This document shows, in pieces, positions 51,450-60,496 of a DNA stretch of 64,000 nucleotides (positions within the stretch are counted from its first letter, which is position 1; every line of letters starts with the position of its first letter). Under the pieces are notes generated by a model, which was given only the letters and a program-made list of their open reading frames with translations, searched no databases and had not been told where the DNA came from. Source of the stretch: Erysipelotrichaceae bacterium (GTDB lineage Bacteria; Bacillota_I; Bacilli_A; Erysipelotrichales; Erysipelotrichaceae); the NCBI GenBank assembly GCA_017405675.1, contig JAFRAB010000043.1:1-64000 (forward strand), given 5' to 3'. Position numbers and translations under genes: made by a program.

Positions 51450-53072
51450 ATGGCATTTGACGGTATTTTTCTCAGACAGATAGTGAAACAGCTGCAGGTT
51501 CTGGAAAACTCACACATCAATAAGATATACCAGATATCCGATACGGAGATCCTTTTCAACCTGTACGCTCAGAAGAAATATCAGCTGATGGTATCCTGTC
51601 ATTCCAGTTATAACCGCATCCATCTGACGGAAAGAAACTATCCTACCAGAAACAATCCTTCAAACTTCATCATGATCATGAGAAAGTATCTTGAAGGCGG
51701 AACCATTACCTCAATTAAGCAGGCCGGACTGGACCGCTATCTCACTATTTCAGTTGCCAACCGCAATGAGATCGGTGACCGCATAACACTTGATATCTAT
51801 GTGGAATTAATGGGCAAGTATGCCAATCTGATCCTGGTTTCTGACAATAAGATCATTGATGCCCTGAAACGCATACCGCCGTTTGAAAACACCAAACGTA
51901 CGATTCACCCGGGTGCCCGGTTCAAGGTAACGGAAAGTCAGAGCGGTAAAATTGATCCTTTTACCATTGATGAAGTAAACGACAGTGACAATCTGTTTGA
52001 AAAGCTGGTAGGCTTCTCTCCTTTACTCTCTGATGAAGTCAGATACCGCCTGAATAACGGGCAGTCCTATAAGGAAATTCTGCACGAAATTGACAGTTCA
52101 GACCGCGTTTATATCAGCAGCAATGACATGTTCCACTGCATTCCTCTGACTCATCTGAAAAAGCCTTATGTCAGTTACCCTATCTGTGAAGGCCTTGATG
52201 AAATTTACTTCAGCAAGGAAGAAAAAGAGAGGATCCGTCAGCAGACCGGTGACCTCTTCAAATTCACACGCCGTGAAATAAAGAAAATTGAAACCAAAAT
52301 ACAGAGACTGGAAGATTCCCTGGAAGAAGCCCGCAACTGCGACATCTGGCGTCAGTATGGCGATGCCCTTTATGCCAATATGGACAAGGTTGTCAAAGGC
52401 ATGACAACCGTAACCCTTACTGATTATTCAGGAAACGAACTAACGATCCCGCTTGACGTCAAACTGGACGTTAAGGGGAACGCCCGCAAGTGCTTCCAGA
52501 AATACCGCAAGGGCTCAACCGGGCAGAAATACATAGTTGAACAGCTGGAAGTCGCCAGAGAAAACCTCAGTTACTTCAATCTGATTCAGCAGCAGCTTGA
52601 ACAGGCTGATTTCCGGACAGCCCGGGAAATCCGTCAGGAACTGGAGAAAAACGGCTACATCAGACGGAAAAAGGTCAGAGCGCCTAAAAAGAAGCAGAGT
52701 GAACCGCAGTATCTGAAAATACCTTTCAACGATAAATTCATATATGTAGGCAAAAACAACATCCAGAACGACTATATCACTTTCAGGAAAGCCGGACGTG
52801 TGGATACCTGGTTCCACGTCAAGGATATCCACGGTGCGCATGTCGTCATAACAACTTCTCACCCTACTGAAGAAGAGATTCGTTTATGTGCTCAGCTGGC
52901 AGCCTGGTATTCAAAGGCCAGAGAATCAAGTTCCATACCTGTCAACTACACGCTGATAAAACACATAAAAAAGATACCTGGCTCCAAACTGGGACTGGTA
53001 TCCATGAGCGAATACAATACTATCTACATTGACATCAATGAAGAATATCTCAGGAATTTCGTGACTTTCTGA
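51450..53072 (+). CDS. rqcH: NFACT family ribosome quality-control protein RqcH/FbpA
   Basis: 540 aa. RqcH binds stalled 50S subunits and adds alanine tails to trapped peptides; older names are fibronectin-binding protein A. The NFACT-N domain starts MAFDGIFLRQIVKQL, has ERNYPTRNNPSNFIMIMRKYLEGG near 65; a coiled coil spans about 270-410; the NFACT-R domain has VDTWFHVKDIHGAHVVI near 450. GAGAGG precedes the ATG. Its end overlaps the convergent MFS gene by 23 bases. Confidence 0.94.
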   Translation: MAFDGIFLRQIVKQLQVLENSHINKIYQISDTEILFNLYAQKKYQLMVSCHSSYNRIHLTERNYPTRNNPSNFIMIMRKYLEGGTITSIKQAGLDRYLTISVANRNEIGDRITLDIYVELMGKYANLILVSDNKIIDALKRIPPFENTKRTIHPGARFKVTESQSGKIDPFTIDEVNDSDNLFEKLVGFSPLLSDEVRYRLNNGQSYKEILHEIDSSDRVYISSNDMFHCIPLTHLKKPYVSYPICEGLDEIYFSKEEKERIRQQTGDLFKFTRREIKKIETKIQRLEDSLEEARNCDIWRQYGDALYANMDKVVKGMTTVTLTDYSGNELTIPLDVKLDVKGNARKCFQKYRKGSTGQKYIVEQLEVARENLSYFNLIQQQLEQADFRTAREIRQELEKNGYIRRKKVRAPKKKQSEPQYLKIPFNDKFIYVGKNNIQNDYITFRKAGRVDTWFHVKDIHGAHVVITTSHPTEEEIRLCAQLAAWYSKARESSSIPVNYTLIKHIKKIPGSKLGLVSMSEYNTIYIDINEEYLRNFVTF

Positions 53073-54213
53073 TACGGTAAAGATTAGCCATCATTAACGT
53101 ACCGATAACTAGGAACCGTATTATTACTGCTATTGTCAGGTCATAGGAAGACGTATAGTCATACATATATCCTACGATACTGACATATATGGCATACGTG
53201 ACCGTTGATACGAAGGAAACGACCGGATAGGCATCATTGTATCTATCGCGGCCAAACAGATCCTTGCACAGCAGGGATATCAGCAAGGCCGTAATGGCAA
53301 AGATGGAGCCGAACATGAAGGCGCCGATCAGCAACACAGGAAATGAATTTCCTGTCAATAACAGTACATCACCAGTTAAGTTAACAATCGCCACAATGAC
53401 GATTGTTTTTAGTGTGCCGATCCTGTCAGCCAGGAAACCGGCCAGCAGCTTAAAGCTGAGATTAGCCAGCATGCATGCAGATGTCAGATAAGCAGCTGCG
53501 GAAGCTGTTAAGCCCTTATCAGTTCCTAATCCGATCAGGTGCTGTCCCAAGGCCGGTACAAGCTGAATGAATATCACTGCCAGGAAAGTCAGAAGCATGA
53601 ACCCGTCAATCAGAGAACGGCGCTTTTCCCTGCTTACCTTACGGGCAGGAACATATCTGATCGGATATACCATTGAAGGCAGGCACATTAACAGCATGAT
53701 AACAGCCATCAGACGGTAGCCGGTCTGCCAGCCATGGCTTTCAATGACCGAAGACAGTACCGGATTGAAAATGGCTCCTCCCACTCCGGAAAAGCTTAAC
53801 ACCAGTCCGGTCTTCATGCCAATCTGTTCATGAATCAAACTGTTGATGATTATGGTTATTACAACGGTGGAATAGCAGCTGTTGCCGATACCCATGATAA
53901 CTGCCAGGGCATAGAAATGCCACACCTGCGTACAGAAGAACATACAGAAAATAGCCCGTATGTTGCACAGCATGCCGCTGATCAGTACAGGCTTGAAATT
54001 CTTTTCATTCAGTATCTTAGGGATTATCATCGTTGAAAACCCCGTTGTTATGCTTCCAATTGTAGAGTAGAAAGCCAGTGTTCCTCTCTTAACGTTCAAG
54101 GCATTTGAAACCGGTCCGAAAAAAGCTCCCGGACAGTTCATTGACAGACCAACAGAACTGGCTGCCATCAGACACATGAGCAATATCAGAACAAAATCAC
54201 TGTCTTTCTTCAT
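53050..54213 (-). CDS. MFS transporter
   Basis: 387 aa with about 12 hydrophobic segments, the middle loop basic (YVPARKVSREKRRS near 195). KLLAGFLADRIGTLKTIV near 250 is the second-half motif A. It resembles the oxalate/formate or monocarboxylate group in layout (GPVSNALNVKRGTLAFYST start), but the substrate is not known. AAGGAA precedes the ATG. Ends inside the convergent rqcH. Confidence 0.82.
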   Translation of the reverse strand: MKKDSDFVLILLMCLMAASSVGLSMNCPGAFFGPVSNALNVKRGTLAFYSTIGSITTGFSTMIIPKILNEKNFKPVLISGMLCNIRAIFCMFFCTQVWHFYALAVIMGIGNSCYSTVVITIIINSLIHEQIGMKTGLVLSFSGVGGAIFNPVLSSVIESHGWQTGYRLMAVIMLLMCLPSMVYPIRYVPARKVSREKRRSLIDGFMLLTFLAVIFIQLVPALGQHLIGLGTDKGLTASAAAYLTSACMLANLSFKLLAGFLADRIGTLKTIVIVAIVNLTGDVLLLTGNSFPVLLIGAFMFGSIFAITALLISLLCKDLFGRDRYNDAYPVVSFVSTVTYAIYVSIVGYMYDYTSSYDLTIAVIIRFLVIGTLMMANLYRIRKSRNS

Positions 54214-54218
54214 AAAAA

Positions 54219-55079
54219 TCAGTATTCCTTATCGATATCACGGTGAACGATAACGGTACGGTACTGTGTCTTTTTAAGTTTCTCCTCTATGTATCTGACA
54301 AAGCTGACACTGCGGTGATGACCGGAAGTACAGCCGATGGATACTACCAGTTCGTTTTTGCCTTCACGCTGATAGTACGGAATGAATTCATAGAGAAAGT
54401 CCATGATCTTTTCTGCCATGGATACAGACTGTTCAAAGCCAAATACATATTCATAGACATTATCATCGAGACCGCTGTTATGCTTCAGTTCCTCAATGTA
54501 GAAAGGATTAGGCAGACATCTGACGTCATAAACCAGGTCTGATTCATTTGGAATACCGTTGCGGTAACCGAAAGAAATCAGCTTGATGGTCATTCCGCCG
54601 TAATCGGCGTCCTTGAAGGCATCGATGATATTCTGTCTTAACTGCCCTACTTTGAGATGTGTGGTATCGATGACGATATCAGCTCTGTCCATTACAGGCA
54701 GACAGATCTCTATTTCCTTATTGATTGCCTGTTCCAGGGAAGGCAGTTTGGCTGATACCAGAGGATGTTTTCTTCTGGTCTGCTTGAATCTTGTCAGCAG
54801 TGTATCCCGTTCGCAGTTAATGAAAATGAGCTGGTAATCTATTCCCTGCTCCCTGAGGGCATCGAGTTCCGTAATAAAACTCTCAAACATTTCCTGGGAG
54901 CGGCTGTCTACGACGATGGCCATGTTTTTGGTGGTCTGATTGTCAAGCTGCAGACGGCATACCGGAATCAGAAGTTTAGGAGGAAGATTATCAATACAGA
55001 AGTATCCTATGTCTTCCAGATTGTTACAAACCAGCGACTTGCCGGCACCGGATAAACCGGAAATAATCAGTAAACTCAT
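54219..55079 (-). CDS. rapZ: RNase adapter / nucleotide-binding protein RapZ
   Basis: 286 aa. P-loop NTPase (YvcJ in Bacillus) that binds UDP-sugars or cyclic nucleotides; in E. coli an adapter for RNase E. Walker A IISGLSGAGKS near residue 5, and the C-terminal VVSIGCTSGHHRSVSFVRY, where the family usually has GCTGGxHRSV. The ATG at 55079 follows AAGGGATA; an ATG at 55097 would enter the preceding gene. whiA and yvcK, its common neighbours, are missing. Confidence 0.94.
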   Translation of the reverse strand: MSLLIISGLSGAGKSLVCNNLEDIGYFCIDNLPPKLLIPVCRLQLDNQTTKNMAIVVDSRSQEMFESFITELDALREQGIDYQLIFINCERDTLLTRFKQTRRKHPLVSAKLPSLEQAINKEIEICLPVMDRADIVIDTTHLKVGQLRQNIIDAFKDADYGGMTIKLISFGYRNGIPNESDLVYDVRCLPNPFYIEELKHNSGLDDNVYEYVFGFEQSVSMAEKIMDFLYEFIPYYQREGKNELVVSIGCTSGHHRSVSFVRYIEEKLKKTQYRTVIVHRDIDKEY

Positions 55080-55080
55080 A

Positions 55081-55659
55081 TTATCCCTTCTTTTCACTAT
55101 TCTTACCGGAAGTCTTAGCCAGTCTGCCGGTTATCTTAAACAGTCTGTCGAATTCAGCGAACTGTGCATCGCTGAATACTCTCTTCGGAACAGCGATCTG
55201 CTTTTTCTTCAGATCGATGAGGTAGCAGTTCTCTGTTTCCTGAACGCCTAATTCCTCAGTCAGTTTGTGGCTAATCTTTTCTTTGCCCTGCTGCCAGATG
55301 ATATTCTTACTGTCAACCGTCAGAATGTTTTCCGGATACTGTCTGCTGACATCTGAATACTCCTTATTGATCCTGCGTTTCAGGAAAAACTTCTTTACTT
55401 TAGGAGCTGCCCAGGCAAATCCCATCATGAATAAAGCCATGAATATGAAGGATATGCCGCGCGGCAGACTCTGTGTATTGTCCCTGTTGGTAAGGTAAAT
55501 AACGATCTGAATCAGTCCCCATAAGGCCAGTAATATTGCCATTATATGGTACATTCTGACCAGTCTGGCATTGTCTTCATTGTATTCCACGCTGTTAAGC
55601 TCGCTCAGCATTGCCTGCTGTTTCATATCTTCATTGTTATTAACATATCTGATTTCCAT
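55081..55659 (-). CDS. Membrane protein with YcxB-like C-terminal domain
   Basis: 192 aa. Two membrane helices (about residues 38-57 and 67-87) and a cytoplasmic C-terminal part (about 105-192) with ENCYLIDLKKKQIAVPKRVFSDAQFAEFDRLF, the PF14317-type (YcxB) pattern. The last residues are strongly basic. Function unknown. GGGGAGTAG precedes the ATG. In operon with the WYL regulator and rapZ. Confidence 0.7.
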   Translation of the reverse strand: MEIRYVNNNEDMKQQAMLSELNSVEYNEDNARLVRMYHIMAILLALWGLIQIVIYLTNRDNTQSLPRGISFIFMALFMMGFAWAAPKVKKFFLKRRINKEYSDVSRQYPENILTVDSKNIIWQQGKEKISHKLTEELGVQETENCYLIDLKKKQIAVPKRVFSDAQFAEFDRLFKITGRLAKTSGKNSEKKG

Positions 55660-55662
55660 AAA

Positions 55663-56619
55663 CTACTCCCCATACTGTCCCAGTACTTCAAGACAGACAT
55701 TTTTATATTCTTCTATGACAGAATCCGGTGAAAGGATCCTGATGCCGTCACCGTATTTCAGCAGCCAGGAGAAAAACAGCCTGGATATGACGACTTTGAC
55801 ACTGCATTCAAAGAATTCGTCATTACTGCTTCTTACCACAAGCGAACTGCCGAACTGGTCCTGCACATCACTTGCAAAGCGGCTTGCACATTTTAATCTT
55901 ACCATCACGGCTTCACCGCTGTACATCATAATATGCTTCTCAATATAGCTCTGAACATCCAGCTGACGGTAAACATGTTCCGTCGGCTCACTTTTGATCG
56001 CTTCCATACGGTCAATGCGGTAATGTACATAATCATCATGATGTTCGGAATATCCTATCAGATAATACTTTTCATCCTGCATGATTATGGCATAAGGTAT
56101 GGTCTCATACCTTTTTTCACGGCGCTTTTTGCGGCGTCCGGTGATCATTACATCAAAGTAATCAAACGTTATCTTCTTTTTCTCGTATAAGGCATCACCG
56201 ATGGCGTCAATGTTATAGAAAATCTGTTCATTGGTACTCTTGGTCCGCCTGTAGGAAAGAGTCTTTCTTATTTTCCTGCGGTTATGTTCATTAGTCAGTG
56301 ACAGCAGTTTATCCAGAACTGCATCACTTTTGGCATCAGTAACAAAATTAGTGGATGATACGGCATCTGCCAGAATTCGCAGTTCACTGTTTTCAAACAG
56401 TTCGTCATCAAAATAGTAACCAGTATTCTCACCCTTGACGGATTCAATGTAAATACCCATGTCATTAAGGGCTCTGATGTCGCTGTAAATGGTCTTTCTT
56501 TCTACTGATTCACCCTCTTCCCGCAGTAAAGGAATAAGCTGTTCGCTGTTGAGCGGATGGTTTTCATCAGTCTTTTCCTTAAGAATGTTCAGCAGTTTTA
56601 TTATTCTGGCCTTGCTCAT
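55663..56619 (-). CDS. WYL domain transcriptional regulator
   Basis: 318 aa. N-terminal winged-helix (about 1-70, with VERKTIYSDIRALNDMG as recognition region), then a WYL domain (about 145-215: TFDYFDVM..., YAIIMQDEKYYLIGYSEHHDDYVHYRIDRM) and a C-terminal extension. WYL regulators sense nucleic acid or nucleotide ligands and often control defence or DNA-repair genes. It has a near-consensus promoter and AAGGAG. It may also bind the divergent region toward the 56725 gene. Confidence 0.9.
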   Translation of the reverse strand: MSKARIIKLLNILKEKTDENHPLNSEQLIPLLREEGESVERKTIYSDIRALNDMGIYIESVKGENTGYYFDDELFENSELRILADAVSSTNFVTDAKSDAVLDKLLSLTNEHNRRKIRKTLSYRRTKSTNEQIFYNIDAIGDALYEKKKITFDYFDVMITGRRKKRREKRYETIPYAIIMQDEKYYLIGYSEHHDDYVHYRIDRMEAIKSEPTEHVYRQLDVQSYIEKHIMMYSGEAVMVRLKCASRFASDVQDQFGSSLVVRSSNDEFFECSVKVVISRLFFSWLLKYGDGIRILSPDSVIEEYKNVCLEVLGQYGE

Positions 56620-56636
56620 ATGATCTCCTTAAAATG

Positions 56637-56665
56637 ATTATATCACCGAATAATTCACTGTCCAA
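56637..56665 (-). promoter_or_regulatory. Promoter of the WYL regulator operon
   Basis: TTGGAC (rc of 56660-56665) and TATAAT (rc of 56637-56642) with 17-base spacing; the -10 is extended (TGATATAAT). Confidence 0.85.
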
Positions 56666-56724
56666 TAATTTGTACACGACTCTTTACGTAGGGAGGTATC
56701 ATATTGGTGTCGGAGGTGATCAGC

Positions 56725-57273
56725 ATGTCACAGAAAATCAGATTATCCATTACATACGGGCTCTCACTGATGGCCAGTGCCCTGGCTATCAACAATACGC
56801 TTGCAGGCAGTTTCATTCCTCTTATGCTTGGAAGCTATTTGATCAAAGATCTTCTGATGAAGAAAAGACATCCTGAGAGCCTCCCGTTTGCTCTGGCATC
56901 AGGCATTATCAGCACGCTGATATTTGTCCTGGGCTTTGGCAGCTTCATTGAAGTAGGCATACCGTTTATGATCAATACCGGCATACTGATAATCTTCAAT
57001 ATCTGCTACACCTATGCCCTGCTGCAGGCTAACAGCAGACAGCTGGGCAGAACAGTTTTCATCAATAACATCTGTTTCCTTTCTCTTGTCATCTTAACTC
57101 TCCTTTCAGATGTTATAATCAAGATTACGCTGGACGGCATGGCTCCCGGTGTCCTGACAGGCTTCTGGCTGCTGTTAGTCATAATGGGTTCCGTAAACCT
57201 TATGACAACAGTCAGTGCAGCCTTCAGAAAGACCGCCATACGGCACGCTGCTCTTAAAAGAAAACTGTCATAA
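56725..57273 (+). CDS. Polytopic membrane protein, unknown
   Basis: 182 aa with five or six hydrophobic segments (about 8-28, 45-62, 68-85, 95-115, 130-150 and the end) and a basic C-terminus (KTAIRHAALKRKLS). No family recognised. The ATG at 56725 follows GGAGGTGATCAGC; an earlier GTG at 56704 also exists. Divergent from the WYL regulator, so the regulator may act on it. Followed by the OLD-family gene after 45 bases. Confidence 0.6.
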   Translation: MSQKIRLSITYGLSLMASALAINNTLAGSFIPLMLGSYLIKDLLMKKRHPESLPFALASGIISTLIFVLGFGSFIEVGIPFMINTGILIIFNICYTYALLQANSRQLGRTVFINNICFLSLVILTLLSDVIIKITLDGMAPGVLTGFWLLLVIMGSVNLMTTVSAAFRKTAIRHAALKRKLS

Positions 57274-57300
57274 TATTATTAATATTTGTATAATAATATT
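57272..57300 (+). promoter_or_regulatory. Inverted repeat over the -10 of the OLD operon
   Basis: AATATTATTA (57272-57281), 9-base spacer, TAATAATATT (57291-57300): a perfect 10-base dyad. TATAAT (57289-57294) lies inside the right arm, and the ATG follows at 57319. This geometry (10-9-10) looks like a repressor operator; no matching gene for it is identified. It might also be a weak hairpin, but lacks a T run. Confidence 0.5.
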
Positions 57301-57318
57301 GAAAGACAGGTATTAATA

Positions 57319-58629
57319 ATGAAAATCAGAATTGACAGCTACAAGAACATTCATGATCTGACCATACCCGTTGTCAACAACAAGCTGATACTGCTTGGTG
57401 CCAACGGTGTCGGAAAGACGAATACGCTTGAAGCTGTCTTTTTTGATAAAGCCGTAATTGAAGATGCGCCTTATGAATATGACAGGCGCTTTCTGCTTTC
57501 CATGAATGTCCTGGAAAACGCTGATGAGTATTATCCGAATTCCAGACTCATGCATGAGCTTTTTCCAAATATCACCATGGAAAATGCTCAGGAAGTCATG
57601 ATGAACTTCCTGGAAAAGGTCTATCTCAGGCTGGAAAGACCTTTGATGCGAAAGCTCGTCAAAGATGCTCTGGAGACACTGAAATACGCAATTGAAGCCA
57701 AGCATTTTGACCCGAGCCCTTTCGCCATTACCAGACTGGTAATACTTAAGAAAATACTTGATAACGCTGTAAGGAAAAACCAGCACCACATCATTCTGGT
57801 AGATACTCCTGAGCTGTATGCTCATCCATTGTTGATGGATGAGATCGTCAGCGTTCTGCTGGCCTTACAGCAGGCAGGCTGCCTGGTCATCATATCAACC
57901 CACAGCGATCATGTTGTATCACGCTTTTTTACCCGCTTTGAAGAAATCGTCAAACTGGAAAAAACACCTGAAGGACTGCTGAAAGCCAACCTCATCAACA
58001 TGCAGCAGATCATGGAAAGGATCAGAGAATTCTATGATCAGGACGAATATCTGAAACACAATTTCTCACGTTCCAGTCACATGGACGAGGGGCTGGTAAA
58101 ACTGCTGGAAAACGATTTGGAAAGCTATCTGATCACGGCTTTCCGTGACCATATCATCAACATTTTCTTTTCCCAGTCAATGATATTAGGCGAAGGTGCC
58201 AGTGAAGATGTTCTTTTTGACTATATTGAAAATGTCATCAATCCGACCTGGGTAAACGAATACCAGGTAGGTTTCATGAACTGCATGGGCAAATCAACCA
58301 TGCCTCTTTACTTCATCTTCCTTAACAGCATTGGCGTCAGAACCTTTGTTCTCTACGATCTGGATAATGAACAGAACCCTGTTCACGCCAGCTATCATAA
58401 ATGGTTTGATGAATATCATTTCAAGCATAAACATCTTTTCGCGAGCTACTACCTGGCTCCTGATCTGGAAGGCTACCTGAAATTCAGTGGCGGCGAAAGG
58501 ATCGAATCCATCATCAAACCGGTCAACGTTTTCAACTTCACTTTCCTGCAGGAACAGGAAAACCCGCAGGTCAGCAAACTGATTGACATCATGGAAGAAA
58601 ACATTAGAAAGATGATTGAAGCAGAATGA
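57319..58629 (+). CDS. Compact OLD-family ATPase-TOPRIM nuclease-like protein
   Basis: 436 aa. Walker A GANGVGKT (residues 27-34), Walker B IILVDTPELYAHP (near 162), the switch His in STHSDHVVSRF (195), then a TOPRIM region with GEGASED (291-297) and LYDLDNE (near 347). OLD proteins are ATP-linked nucleases, several of which act in phage defence. This one is shorter than typical (500 or more) and the ABC signature is degenerate: no clear LSGG or LSSG before Walker B. The ATG at 57319 gives the family N-terminus MKIRIDSYKNI. It starts an operon with a lipase-like gene, surE and an M20 hydrolase by overlapping ends. Defence role is a guess. Confidence 0.75.
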   Translation: MKIRIDSYKNIHDLTIPVVNNKLILLGANGVGKTNTLEAVFFDKAVIEDAPYEYDRRFLLSMNVLENADEYYPNSRLMHELFPNITMENAQEVMMNFLEKVYLRLERPLMRKLVKDALETLKYAIEAKHFDPSPFAITRLVILKKILDNAVRKNQHHIILVDTPELYAHPLLMDEIVSVLLALQQAGCLVIISTHSDHVVSRFFTRFEEIVKLEKTPEGLLKANLINMQQIMERIREFYDQDEYLKHNFSRSSHMDEGLVKLLENDLESYLITAFRDHIINIFFSQSMILGEGASEDVLFDYIENVINPTWVNEYQVGFMNCMGKSTMPLYFIFLNSIGVRTFVLYDLDNEQNPVHASYHKWFDEYHFKHKHLFASYYLAPDLEGYLKFSGGERIESIIKPVNVFNFTFLQEQENPQVSKLIDIMEENIRKMIEAE

Positions 58630-59726
58630 ACATATATGATTACATAAAATGGCGCGGCGACATACCGATGTCGCAGTCACCTTTCAATCAGCTTGACAGT
58701 CTCATACTGACACAGTTTCCTTATCTGGACTGGAGTGCAGCAGTAAACGGCAAACCGGTTACTCTGGCAGAAGCCTGTGATGCCATTAAAACCAGTGAAT
58801 CAATTTCACAGGTAGAGGCTGAGAGATATGAGCTGGCATTGCGTGCCGGTGACTCTCTGCGTTTCAGAGACATAAGAATAATTGATTACACAGCCATTCT
58901 TTCCCAGAAGGAAGAACTGCAGTTCTGTGCAATGTTTTTTCAGTTGCCTGACCGCACATATTACATAGCTTTTGAAGGCACTGAGCACAGTCTGATCGGC
59001 TGGAAGGAAAACTTCAACATGACATACATGTGCCCTACTGCCGGACAGAAAGCGGCACTGGATTATCTGAACCGGCGCCTGTCACCTTTGCGTTCGTTCC
59101 GACTGGGCGGACATTCCAAAGGCGGAAATCTGGCTTTCTATGCTGCCGTAATGTGCAACAGGCCAAATAAGATCATCTCAGCACACAACTTTGACGGTCC
59201 GGGTTTCACCAATAGTTTCATAAACAAGCCCGAATATCTGGCAATGTCTTTCCGCTTAACGACCTGGATCCCGCAATCTTCCGTCATAGGCCGCCTTCTC
59301 AACAGCAACAACCAGACCTACATCGTCAGAAGCAGCGGTGACAGCATGCTGTTTCAGCATAATGTCATCAGCTGGGAAGTTGATTTCAACAGACTATATA
59401 CCACAGATGAAAACACCCGCGGTTCAGGTTTCATGGAAGATGTATTCGATGACTGGAACGACAGACTGTCCATAGAACAGAAGATCGTATTCATCAATAC
59501 AACATACGATACTCTGATGGATCTGGGATATACCGATGCCCGGATGATATTCTCACATCCTACCCGTGTCATGATGGAAATGACAAACCGTCTGATTTCA
59601 TATCCGCCTGCCACCAGATCAATATTCCTGAACGTACTTGGCATTCTGCTTAAGTGCAATGTCAAATCTTTCTATAATAACTATCTTGATTCAATGCTGA
59701 AAAGAAGAAATGAGGGCCGCAAATGA
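58626..59726 (+). CDS. Mbeg1-like (DUF2974) lipase/esterase-like protein
   Basis: 366 aa. Alpha/beta-hydrolase fold of the Mbeg1/DUF2974 group. The start MNIYDYIKWRGDIP is typical; the nucleophile elbow GGHSKGGNLAFYAA lies near residue 160 (Ser), an Asp near 188 in NFDGPGF, and a His later. No signal peptide, so cytoplasmic. Its ATG overlaps the OLD gene stop (ATGA). Substrate unknown. Confidence 0.85.
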   Translation: MNIYDYIKWRGDIPMSQSPFNQLDSLILTQFPYLDWSAAVNGKPVTLAEACDAIKTSESISQVEAERYELALRAGDSLRFRDIRIIDYTAILSQKEELQFCAMFFQLPDRTYYIAFEGTEHSLIGWKENFNMTYMCPTAGQKAALDYLNRRLSPLRSFRLGGHSKGGNLAFYAAVMCNRPNKIISAHNFDGPGFTNSFINKPEYLAMSFRLTTWIPQSSVIGRLLNSNNQTYIVRSSGDSMLFQHNVISWEVDFNRLYTTDENTRGSGFMEDVFDDWNDRLSIEQKIVFINTTYDTLMDLGYTDARMIFSHPTRVMMEMTNRLISYPPATRSIFLNVLGILLKCNVKSFYNNYLDSMLKRRNEGRK

Positions 59727-60496
59727 AAATACTGGTATCAAACGATGACGGAATAAACGCTCCTGGAATACATTCTTTAGCCAGGGCTTTAAAAGATATC
59801 GGAGATGTTACGGTTGTAGCTCCGGCAACTCAGCAGACTGCCAAGGGACACAGTCTGACCATCGGACACGAAATACGCGTCCAGAAAAGATACTTCGAAG
59901 AAGGAATTCCGGGCTACGCTGTCTGGGGAACACCGAAAGACTGTATCGATCTGGCTGTTGATGCCCTTCTTGATCACCGTCCGGATCTGATAGTGACCGG
60001 TATCAATGAAGGTCCTAACATCTGCAATGACTGCGTATCCAGCGGCACCTTGGGCGGAGCCATTGCCGGTTTCATCAACGGTATTCCTTCAATTGCCACT
60101 TCCCTGGATGTCGGCGAAGAATTTGACTACGATAAGTGTTCAAAGATAATAAGGGAAATCGCGCTGTGGTTTCTGCAGCTTCCCTATAATACGGAATTTG
60201 CCCTTAACGTGAATTTTCCTAACATAAAGGACGAATTCAAAGGAATCGTCATAGCGGAAAGCGGTGGTTTCCATTCATTCGATGCCCATTATGAAGTAAT
60301 CAGAGAAGATGAAGACTCTCAATACTATGTCATTCCGGGAGGTTTTGTTGTTCTGAATAATATAATTGAAGATTTAGATCATGACATCTATGCCCTGACT
60401 CAGGGTTATGCCGTCATGACTCCTGTGCACTATGACATGGTTCATCTGCAGGCACTGGATAAACTCAGAAAGGACTGGAACAGTTATGAAAAATGA
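59723..60496 (+). CDS. surE: 5'/3'-nucleotidase SurE
   Basis: 257 aa. Phosphatase for nucleoside monophosphates and exopolyphosphate. The metal site is ILVSNDDGINAPGI at the start plus ATQQTAKGHSLT near 35 and ITGINEGPNICNDCVSSGTLGGA near 92. Overlaps the DUF2974 gene end by four bases. C-terminal part (YALTQGYAVMTPVHYD near 230) is normal. Confidence 0.94.
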   Translation: MKILVSNDDGINAPGIHSLARALKDIGDVTVVAPATQQTAKGHSLTIGHEIRVQKRYFEEGIPGYAVWGTPKDCIDLAVDALLDHRPDLIVTGINEGPNICNDCVSSGTLGGAIAGFINGIPSIATSLDVGEEFDYDKCSKIIREIALWFLQLPYNTEFALNVNFPNIKDEFKGIVIAESGGFHSFDAHYEVIREDEDSQYYVIPGGFVVLNNIIEDLDHDIYALTQGYAVMTPVHYDMVHLQALDKLRKDWNSYEK

